Shown: piece by piece, positions 17,413 to 25,050 of the stretch
How positions within the stretch are numbered: the stretch's first letter is position 1
Layout of the letters: the number at the start of each line of letters is the position of its first letter
Assembly: GCA_031082125.1 (NCBI GenBank)
Contig: JAVHLM010000028.1
Coordinates: forward strand, 47,681 to 111,680
Source: Candidatus Eremiobacterota bacterium
Lineage (GTDB): Bacteria > Vulcanimicrobiota > CADAWZ01 > Ess09-12
Direction: 5' to 3'
Length of the DNA stretch: 64,000 bases
Translations under genes and position numbers: made by a program
Notes under the pieces: generated by a model
What the model was told of the DNA's origin: nothing
Databases searched by the model: none
The model's input: the letters and a program-made list of their open reading frames with translations, nothing else

Positions 17413-18060
17413 TTATTTTATGTCAAGGAGATATTTCAGCCGCGGCACCTTGTCCTTGAGGCTCTGCTCCCAGTCTCCTCCGTCCTTGTAGCGGTCCTTG
17501 CCCTCGCTGAACTGCTGAAGCAGCAGAAAATCATCCTCGTAGACAGTCCACACGCGGACAGGCTCCTCGCCGGGGTACTGGATAATGATGCCCAGGCGGG
17601 GCTCTTTCACCTGGGGGCGGCATGCCTTACAGAACTCAGATTCGTCGAGCTTCACGGGAAGGCTCCCGAGCTCGCCTGAGAGCCTCCGGCAGGAGGGAAT
17701 ATCGCCGACAGAAAAGTTATTGCTGTACAAGGTCCTATGGCCGCAGACAGGGCAGACATATTCGCTCTCAACCTTGCCGGGGCGCGGCCCAGCGGCGTAA
17801 CACATGGCTCCCTGGGCAAGGTTCGTGGGGGCGGGGTCTTCCGCAAGCTTTTTCAGGCGCTTCTCAATCTCTGCGCGGCTCATGGAAGGGCCGGCTTCTG
17901 CCGGAGTGTGCCGCGGAGACCCTGCCGGCGAGGGCGCCTCTGTCGCCACGGGCGGCTTCTGTGAAGGCAGCGCTCCCCTGCCGGTAAGCGTGGAGCAGCC
18001 GGAAAAAGCGAGGAGCCCCAGAAGAAGCAGCGTGCAGAGCGCGATTCCTGTCCATTCCAT
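17413..18060 (-). CDS. Lipoprotein with a two-CxxC zinc-ribbon-like domain, function unknown
   Basis: The 215-residue product has an N-terminal signal ending LLAFSGCS, a lipobox with Cys near residue 22, then a Pro/Ala-rich linker. A globular domain follows with CPVCGHRTLYS near residue 104 and CKACRPQ near 142, two Cys pairs that could hold a zinc or be redox active. I do not recognise the family. ATG 18060 is preferred over the GTG three codons earlier because AGAGGTG is correctly spaced from it. The gene stands alone between the giant-protein gene (divergent) and the kinase gene (330 bases downstream). Confidence 0.65.
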   Translation of the reverse strand: MEWTGIALCTLLLLGLLAFSGCSTLTGRGALPSQKPPVATEAPSPAGSPRHTPAEAGPSMSRAEIEKRLKKLAEDPAPTNLAQGAMCYAAGPRPGKVESEYVCPVCGHRTLYSNNFSVGDIPSCRRLSGELGSLPVKLDESEFCKACRPQVKEPRLGIIIQYPGEEPVRVWTVYEDDFLLLQQFSEGKDRYKDGGDWEQSLKDKVPRLKYLLDIK

Positions 18061-18291
18061 CTTGATCACCTCTCAAAAGACTTCTGCCACCCCATGGGAA
18101 GTCCTTCTCAGAGAGCAGGCATCATGGAATTGCTTTATTCTGTTATGGCTTCTGCATTTTTATACTCCAGAGCATATGAAATTGCAGCATTACTATATCT
18201 CACACAATGCTGACGTGTAATTTCCACGGATGGCCGGCATCAGACAAGAGATACCATAAGGTCAACCGGCTCCCGTATCATAAGCCTTTAT

Positions 18292-18350
18292 TTGACATAC
18301 CAGAGCTTTTTTGCTATACTATAGTTGTCACGATTTTATGTCAACATAAT
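18292..18350 (+). promoter_or_regulatory. Promoter of the giant orphan gene with downstream inverted repeat
   Basis: TTGACA (18292-18297), a 17-base spacer and TATACT (18315-18320) preceded by TGC form an excellent sigma70 promoter about 60 bases before the start at 18381. Just after the expected transcription start lies TTATGT-CA-ACATAA (18337-18350), a 6-bp inverted repeat that could bind a dimeric regulator. A very similar -10 region (TTTTTGCTATACTA followed by ACATAATA) occurs at 40190-40220 before a relic of a paralogue. Confidence 0.75.
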
Positions 18351-18380
18351 AATGTGTTTTTAAATACAGAGGGGTGCCGC

Positions 18381-21300
18381 ATGGAGAATATCCGTTCATC
18401 TCAAGGAGGAGTGCAGGCCTCTCGGGCCATTTCATCTCTGCAGGCAAGAGCCATTATTGATCGCCTCGAGGAAGGGGGACAGGCAGGGGCACGGCAGGTC
18501 ACTACCGAGGACGCGGCAGTACTCACTGAATATTACCACAGGACCCTCGCGGTAATTGATGAGCTTCGCACAAGGGCGACGCCCCGCCTGCAAGTGCCCC
18601 CCGGCGGTGAATCTGCACGGGCACCCGGTGATCCTTCCATGGTCAGAAACCAGGTAGAGTCAGGCGAAAGGGCACTTGCCTCTCTCTCAGAGGATGAAGC
18701 CGCATCACTTCTCTCTTATTACGAGAGCACCCTCACAAGGATCCAGAGAATCCGCTCCATAGTACCCCGCAGTGCCCGGGAAGCTCTCCGTCATGCGGCC
18801 GAAGAGGCACGCCAGCCTGGCGCGGCCGGCAGTCAGGTTCATTCCCCCGGTGAGGGGGAAGCCGAATTGCGCCAGATTGCCGCGGCTCTCCGCTCAGGCG
18901 AAATGGAGGCAAGGGACCTGTCTCCCCGCCAGCTCAGCATCATAAGGAATTATATCACAGGTATACTCACGCAGCCAGGGAGCAGCCGGCAGGAAGCCCC
19001 GCCCTATGAGGAAGACGGCACGGGGAGAACAACTCTTGGGGACGGTGACCAATGCGCCCTCGTAAGGGTTTTTCTTGACAGCCTTGCCAACGGGGCCGGT
19101 AGAGGAGTGGTAGGCAGCGAAAACCGCCCTGCCCTGCAGAGTGCCTTCGCCTTTGTGAGGGAGCGCTCATCGCGCCCCGGGATGGGGGGAAGCGGCTTTG
19201 AAAGCAGGGAAGCAGAGATTGCAGGGGAAGCTCTTGAAGAGAGCTCAGAGGACGAAGCGCTCGCCGCGGGGCTTGACCGCTACCGCACCTGGCGCGGCAG
19301 GAACGACCAGTCCCGCATGGGACTGCTTATAAGGGAGCTTGACACCCCCGAGTACAATATACACAAGCTTTACTGGCGCCTCACCGAGGGCAGCCAGGGC
19401 GGCAGAATAACCCTTCCCCTCCAGGAGGATCAGCGCAGAGAGGCAGCCGCGCTCATCAGGAAAAAAATGAATGAGGAGGGCTTCGGGCTTATCCAGGCAG
19501 GGATGGCAAAGTCTCTGCTGGAGCAGCTTGATCCTTCCTTTGATGCGGGGACCTGGGCATCAACGCTCGCGAAGGCGGTCACTTCCCATATAGATGCCGA
19601 AGGGAAGCCCCGTGATGACCGTTTCTTCGATACCACGGGGATGGGGGAACTGGGAGAAGCGCTCAGCAATGCGTCTGAACCGGCAAGGACAGAGCTGCTG
19701 CAGGCGCTCCGCCAGTGCTACCCCCACCTTCACCAGAATTACCGCCGCCGCCTTGTGGAGTCATCAGGCGGCCGGGATGTCCACGGAAGGTTCATTCCGC
19801 CTCCTGACGCGCGGGGAGGCACGGGCTCTTCAGCGCCGGGCAATGTCCCGGCAGGTGACCGGGAGATCGAGGAGGCCTTCGACAGGATGAGCCGCCTGGG
19901 AGCATCGGCTGATGACTATCACCGTGAGCTTTCCCGCTTAAGAGAGCTTGGCGTTCCATGGGAGCGCCTTGCCCCTTATTTCATGGATGCTTACCGTGCG
20001 AGCGGCTTCCGCGACGCAGAAAGGTTCATCGAGCCGCTGCTGGAGGCTCCCGATCCTGAGGGCAAGGTCGCGGAGACTGTCGTGAACATGGTCTCTGAAC
20101 GGGACGGCTCACAGTTTTACGGGGAGCAGAGAACAGTGGGGCTCGAGGAGGCGCAGAAAACTCTCGATATGCTCTCGCGGCACCGCGAAAGCGGCGTCGC
20201 CCGGGAGGCAGCCCGGAGGATATTCACCATGATTGGCGACCGTGTGGACGTGAGGGACACGGGGATTGAAGGGCGCACCATACCGCCCCCCTCCAGAAGA
20301 AATCTCACAGAGCTCATCGGGCGCTTCGATGCCGGGCCTGAGGCGCTCCTCGCGGCATACCGCCTTCGCGTGGATGAAACAGATCCCGGCCAGAAAAGGG
20401 CTCTCAACGCTCTGATTGCGAGGAACAGGGAAGCGGTGCTTTCACAGGCAAAGGATATGAGTGGAGACGAGAGGGGCCTCGCGCGCCTCGACGGCGGCCT
20501 GGAGAGGCTTGGCTTCTTCTATGAAAAGGCGCTGCGCGGGGGACGCCATGAAGACGCGAGAGAGATAAGGGATTTTTTCAGCACCATCGCCGCAGCCTCG
20601 GCGGGCCTTCCCGCCGGCCGCGACTACCTTCCCCGGAGCCTCGGGGGATCACATCTCTGGACACCATACGGCCGCAATGGCTCATATATGAGAGATTTCG
20701 TAATCTCCTCGGGGAGGCTGCCTGAAGCACGGAGGAAAGCTCTTTTTGAGCACCTTGGCGACGAGCCGTCATCATGGAAAGAAGCGCCGCTGGGATTCCC
20801 TGCCGGCTCCGACGAACTCTCACGGCGCGGCGTGGAGCTGGCGAACAGGTATTACCAGGAGATGCGGGGCCTTGTAATTGAGCGGGAGCGTCTTGACAGG
20901 CTCGGGCAGAATACCGATGCGCTGCAGCGGAAGATTGAGGAAAAGACCCGCGCCTATGAGAGGGAAAGAGCGGGGCTCCCCGGGCTCACAGGAAGAGTCG
21001 AAGCGGCAGCCGCGCTTGGTGACCGCTTTGATTCCCTTACTCATTACCTTGATGCACGGGGAGGGCCTTATCCAAGGGTCATCACCCCCGAGAGCCGCCA
21101 GAGGGATGCCGGGCAGTTTGACGGGCTTCTGATGAGCGCCTCAAAGGTACGGGAGATAGACAATGGCGAAACCCTGGGCAGATTGCTCGGCCTTGCGGGT
21201 GCAGGGAGAGGCATCGATCCTGCCACGCTCCAGTTTGTTTTTGAGGCGTCACGCGATCTGCCCGCGGAGAACCTGAAGGCCGTGGTAAGGAATGCCGGTA

Positions 21301-23702
21301 CGCCTGAAAAGCTTCTTGAAGGAATTGGCGACCTCTGCCTCAGGAAGCTCAGGGATTATTCCCGGGAAGGGGAAAGCTCGCCCCTTTTCCAGGGGTCGGT
21401 GCTCCGCGCTTCATCGGGGAGCCCCATGGGCGAGCGAATGGCGCAGTTTCTTGTTGCACAGGGCCGCTCTCATGAGCTTATGCTCAATCCCGACGGGAGC
21501 CGCTCGGTGATTGACACCCTGACTGAGCGCTCCGGGAGAGACCTCGATGCCCGTTCGGCGGCCCGCACCATCCTTGAGCAGGCCGCCGGCACCGCCACTC
21601 TTGTCCCTTCAAACACCTCTTCAGGCCGGCTCGCGCAGGTCAACAGGATCAGGCTTGAGCTTGCGGCAGGCCGCTCCGACAGCAGGGACCACCTTATCCA
21701 ATCCCTCAGAGAACTCAGAAGGGGCAGCAGCTCACTCCCCTCAGGAGAGCGGGAGATTCAGGATTTCGCAAATCTCGAGGGGACCATTGCCCTTGCCGAT
21801 GCGATAACGGGGAAATACTATAATTTCTCGTGGATGCAGAAGCCCCAGGTGACCTCCGCCCTCGCAGAAATAGAAGGCCTTCTGCAGCAGATAAGGCAGG
21901 ACAGGGGGCGCATCCCTGAGTCCATGGAGGCAGACCCCCGCTACCGCAGATACACGGGGGAGCTGGAGTCAGCGCGCCAGCGGCTTGAAGCGAAAAAGCT
22001 CCAGGCCCGGCAGAGGCTCGGGCAGATCACCGAAGAGGAGAGAGACCGCCGCCTCCAGGAACAGCTCCAGTTCAGGGGAGGGATGGATTTCAGGGCGATA
22101 AGGGGGCTGATAAGGCTCGCTGTTGATTCTCCGACAGATTCCTTCTTCGTCGGGATCAATGCCCGCGTGGGCGTGGCCGTCGACATCCCCTTCTTCGGCA
22201 GGGCGGAGGCCTTTGTTGACGGGAAGGCCGGCTTTTACCTCAGCATGACTGAAGAGGGCCAGGTCGTCGTCTCCTTCAGTGCCCGCATCGGGGTGGGAGC
22301 AGGAGTGCAGAGCGATACCCTCCGGGCAGGCGGCTCAGGAGGCGCGGGGCGCTACACCATGATATCCTATTCATTTGCGAATGAAGACGAGGCGGCAAAA
22401 TTTATCCAGTCGATCATGCACCAGATTGGTATCTCAGAGGAGAATCCCCGCTATGATCCCCCTGTAGCGGTCAACAGGACCGGCTCCTATACCGAGCTTG
22501 AGGGGCACGCAGGTCCCGTGGCGGTGAGCAGGCGCGCCCGGGAGGAGACTGCCGAGGTGCGCTACCAGGTCCCGTGGCTCCCCCAGGGGCAGTCCCAGCA
22601 GACCACCATCAGCTCAATGCACGAGACAGACTCGGCAAGGATAAGAATCCGAGGCGCTGATGTGGAATTGAGCGTCACCGCGGAGGATCAGAACGGCGCA
22701 AGAAACCAGGTGGCCAACGGCACCACGCTCACCTTCGGCTTCGGCGCAGGCGCGGGAATAGGAGGCGGCAGGAGCGAGCACCTGCTGGACACTCCGATGG
22801 AATTTGTCAACAACCTGCTTGAGTCGGTAAAGCAGATGAGGCCCGAACTGCTCAAAAGGATTCCAGGCGCGGACCGCATGACGCCCCAGCAGCTGGACGA
22901 TGCCGCCAGGCAGCGCCTGCTCCAGGGCTTCACCCACGCCGACTTCCGCGCCAGCCTCTCTGCACAGGGTCGCGTTGAAGTGACACTTGCCTCGCCGGTG
23001 CACCTCATGCTTGACAAAAAGATGCAAGCCTTCGAGGTGCTCTTCAACCTGGTGGAAAGCATCTTCACCAGCGACCCGGGCCATAACAGGTGGACATTCC
23101 AGAACGCCCGGTCGGCGCGGGAAGTCTCCTTTGAAGCCCGGGTGCGCCTCCAGTACGGGTCTGTGGTGAATGTCTTCGCGGAGCTCGGCATAGAAGCCCA
23201 TAGCAGGGATGCCACGACCCTCGCGGGGAGCCTGTGGCATGCGCGGCAGATGCTTTACGAGAGCCGCTCCGGCGCATATTTCAGCGAGAGCCAGCTCGCG
23301 GAGCTTTCACGTGACGGCATTATCAGGAGCGACGGCACCCTTGACCGCGATGCCTTCAACTGCGTGCTCGCGGTAATGAGGAAAGAGCTTCTGGCCCTCT
23401 ACGACGACCCTGAGTGGCGCCGCGGCCATATATCATCCTCCATGACCAGGGAGCAGTTCACTGCGAATATCGACAGCCATCTCCAGGGCATCATGCGCTC
23501 CATGTGGGCGGGCCTGAGGAACTCACAGCGCACCTTTGACAGTGCCGAGGAGTTCCAGAAAACGGTGAGCATCGACCATGTGAAGACCTTTGAGCGTTAT
23601 ATAAGAGAGAACAGCCTGGACACCCTGAGGGCTGAGTCGGCGCTCCAGAGCTTCAGGGACAGCGGGGGCTCAAGAAGCCGCCACGTCACTTATTCACAGT
23701 GA
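18381..23702 (+). CDS. Giant orphan protein (about 1773 residues), function unknown
   Basis: The frame is uninterrupted. ATG 18381 is chosen because GAGGGGTG precedes it and the promoter lies 60 bases upstream; the frame is open earlier, to 18207, but that part overlaps the promoter. No signal peptide or membrane segment is visible. Residues 1-1100 are Arg/Glu-rich, mostly helical, with paired helices such as LSEDEAASLLSYYESTLTRI and a charged coil near 830-860. Near 1250-1330 the sequence turns beta-rich with alternating Val/Gly/Phe (VGVAVDIPFFGRAEAFVDG), and again near 1440 and 1600, like a large sheet or barrel. A block near 1120-1165 has a clear homologue in the relic at 40015-40161. I do not recognise a named family. 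A cytoplasmic structural, scaffold or secreted-effector role is possible. Confidence 0.72.
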   Translation: MENIRSSQGGVQASRAISSLQARAIIDRLEEGGQAGARQVTTEDAAVLTEYYHRTLAVIDELRTRATPRLQVPPGGESARAPGDPSMVRNQVESGERALASLSEDEAASLLSYYESTLTRIQRIRSIVPRSAREALRHAAEEARQPGAAGSQVHSPGEGEAELRQIAAALRSGEMEARDLSPRQLSIIRNYITGILTQPGSSRQEAPPYEEDGTGRTTLGDGDQCALVRVFLDSLANGAGRGVVGSENRPALQSAFAFVRERSSRPGMGGSGFESREAEIAGEALEESSEDEALAAGLDRYRTWRGRNDQSRMGLLIRELDTPEYNIHKLYWRLTEGSQGGRITLPLQEDQRREAAALIRKKMNEEGFGLIQAGMAKSLLEQLDPSFDAGTWASTLAKAVTSHIDAEGKPRDDRFFDTTGMGELGEALSNASEPARTELLQALRQCYPHLHQNYRRRLVESSGGRDVHGRFIPPPDARGGTGSSAPGNVPAGDREIEEAFDRMSRLGASADDYHRELSRLRELGVPWERLAPYFMDAYRASGFRDAERFIEPLLEAPDPEGKVAETVVNMVSERDGSQFYGEQRTVGLEEAQKTLDMLSRHRESGVAREAARRIFTMIGDRVDVRDTGIEGRTIPPPSRRNLTELIGRFDAGPEALLAAYRLRVDETDPGQKRALNALIARNREAVLSQAKDMSGDERGLARLDGGLERLGFFYEKALRGGRHEDAREIRDFFSTIAAASAGLPAGRDYLPRSLGGSHLWTPYGRNGSYMRDFVISSGRLPEARRKALFEHLGDEPSSWKEAPLGFPAGSDELSRRGVELANRYYQEMRGLVIERERLDRLGQNTDALQRKIEEKTRAYERERAGLPGLTGRVEAAAALGDRFDSLTHYLDARGGPYPRVITPESRQRDAGQFDGLLMSASKVREIDNGETLGRLLGLAGAGRGIDPATLQFVFEASRDLPAENLKAVVRNAGTPEKLLEGIGDLCLRKLRDYSREGESSPLFQGSVLRASSGSPMGERMAQFLVAQGRSHELMLNPDGSRSVIDTLTERSGRDLDARSAARTILEQAAGTATLVPSNTSSGRLAQVNRIRLELAAGRSDSRDHLIQSLRELRRGSSSLPSGEREIQDFANLEGTIALADAITGKYYNFSWMQKPQVTSALAEIEGLLQQIRQDRGRIPESMEADPRYRRYTGELESARQRLEAKKLQARQRLGQITEEERDRRLQEQLQFRGGMDFRAIRGLIRLAVDSPTDSFFVGINARVGVAVDIPFFGRAEAFVDGKAGFYLSMTEEGQVVVSFSARIGVGAGVQSDTLRAGGSGGAGRYTMISYSFANEDEAAKFIQSIMHQIGISEENPRYDPPVAVNRTGSYTELEGHAGPVAVSRRAREETAEVRYQVPWLPQGQSQQTTISSMHETDSARIRIRGADVELSVTAEDQNGARNQVANGTTLTFGFGAGAGIGGGRSEHLLDTPMEFVNNLLESVKQMRPELLKRIPGADRMTPQQLDDAARQRLLQGFTHADFRASLSAQGRVEVTLASPVHLMLDKKMQAFEVLFNLVESIFTSDPGHNRWTFQNARSAREVSFEARVRLQYGSVVNVFAELGIEAHSRDATTLAGSLWHARQMLYESRSGAYFSESQLAELSRDGIIRSDGTLDRDAFNCVLAVMRKELLALYDDPEWRRGHISSSMTREQFTANIDSHLQGIMRSMWAGLRNSQRTFDSAEEFQKTVSIDHVKTFERYIRENSLDTLRAESALQSFRDSGGSRSRHVTYSQ

Positions 23703-23874
23703 TCTGCATGATGGCCTTCCGGATATTCGGCTGGCTCGTGCATCCCTCTCTCCCTTCCTGCCCCACCCGCATGGTTTCTGAAAATTTAACATAAAACGCA
23801 GCTATTTCACAAGACAGCAATATTCTGATAAAGCTGAAATGCTATCATATGCATGACACGAAAGGAGGCATGCT

Positions 23875-24117
23875 ATGAACCTGATATCACAATCTTCCGT
23901 TATGTCGATGGCTCAGATGCAGCTTACCGACAGCCTTCTGTCGGAGAAAACGGCTATGCAGATGGCAGCGCTGAAAACAAAAAGCACATGGGAAAGCTGG
24001 AAGCTCAACCAGGACCTCCAGACCGAGATCTACAAGATCCAGCAGGAGGTAACGCTTCACAGGGCAAAGACACAGGACAAAATGATCAACAAATGGGATG
24101 AGTATATCAAAGGCTGA
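23875..24117 (+). CDS. Small putative coiled protein, 80 residues
   Basis: A compact gene with AGGAGG seven bases before ATG 23875. The product is rich in Met, Gln, Lys and Ser and predicted mostly helical (MSMAQMQLTDSLLSEKTAMQ, then a Lys/Gln-rich stretch), without signal or membrane segment. The first part resembles the short, helical starts of YjfB-like motility-associated mini-proteins, but I would not assign that. It lies 170 bases after the giant gene on the same strand, with a TGC-TATCAT extended -10-like sequence (23842-23850) between them, so it may have its own transcript. Confidence 0.65.
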   Translation: MNLISQSSVMSMAQMQLTDSLLSEKTAMQMAALKTKSTWESWKLNQDLQTEIYKIQQEVTLHRAKTQDKMINKWDEYIKG

Positions 24118-24324
24118 ATCGCTCCGGCTGAATTCTTAATTCCTGATGCATGGATCATGCAATGGGTGTTAGTATGGAATGCTGGAAAGGCAATGCAGGG
24201 GGGGTATAATCTGGGTACAAGCCTTTTCACAAGCCGACACCTGCGCTCCGGGAGAGAGTCTTTTCGCAGAGGCACGAAAAGCGGTGACGGCCCTCTGCAG
24301 TAACAGCTGCCAGCAGAATCCTCT

Positions 24325-24945
24325 TCAGAAATCATCTCCAAACCCGCCGGGAGTCGGTGATGGCTTTCCCGTCAGCGGCTTCACCGGTGACGTCTCCACA
24401 GGCGACGGCTTTCCCGGCGCGGCCCCGGCGATGCTCACGTTGGCAAGTATCTGCTGAAGGGCGTCCACGAACTCGCTCTTCCGGTCAAAATCCCCGAAGC
24501 ACTGGATCATGAAAGCAGTGCCGCTTCCCGCCACGATAATCGACTCCCCCCAGAAATTTTTCCCCGCCGTGGTGCCTTTGTACTGGAGCCTCCGGGCAGG
24601 CAGGCCGCCCACCTCAGTTCTCTTATCGATGATGAACCTCTCAGGCCCGAAAGGCTGCAACGAGCTGAGTATCCTGTCATGGAGCTCCTGTGAAAACACC
24701 ACTTCCTCTGACATTTTACCAATCACGTCAATTCTGAAGACCAGGACCGCCGATTTCTGCCCCGGCGACTCAAGGTACACCAGCGTGGCTCCTTTCTCGT
24801 CTGCAGGGCTCCTCTTCAGGGTGTCCGGCCAGCTGACACTGATTCCATGGCGCGGGCTCTGAAACTCGCCGGCATATGAGGCGGCGGCCACCGCCGCCAG
24901 CACAAGGATCACAAGCGCGCCCGCCAGGATAACACGGTTTTTCAT
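24325..24945 (-). CDS. Exported DcrB/PsbP-like protein
   Basis: The protein is 206 residues from ATG 24945, which has AGGAGG seven bases upstream. The N-terminus has a signal peptide (KNRVILAGALVILVLAAVAAASYAGE). The body (SPRHGISVSWPDTL, DRILSSLQPFGPERFIIDKRTEVGGLPARRLQYKG, WGESIIVAGSGTAFMIQCFG) resembles the DcrB/PsbP/LpqN-like fold that in many bacteria forms small lipoproteins of unknown role. The last 30 residues are Pro/Thr/Gly-rich and probably disordered. The gene is downstream of and co-directional with nothing close by, so it looks monocistronic. Confidence 0.65.
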   Translation of the reverse strand: MKNRVILAGALVILVLAAVAAASYAGEFQSPRHGISVSWPDTLKRSPADEKGATLVYLESPGQKSAVLVFRIDVIGKMSEEVVFSQELHDRILSSLQPFGPERFIIDKRTEVGGLPARRLQYKGTTAGKNFWGESIIVAGSGTAFMIQCFGDFDRKSEFVDALQQILANVSIAGAAPGKPSPVETSPVKPLTGKPSPTPGGFGDDF

Positions 24946-25050
24946 AGTTTCCTCCTTTATTTCACAGGTGCGCCGCACAGAGGCCCTGGTGCAGCAGGAC
25001 TGCCGGATGGCACCGTTATTCTTACCGGGCCTCCATGAGAGAATTACATA

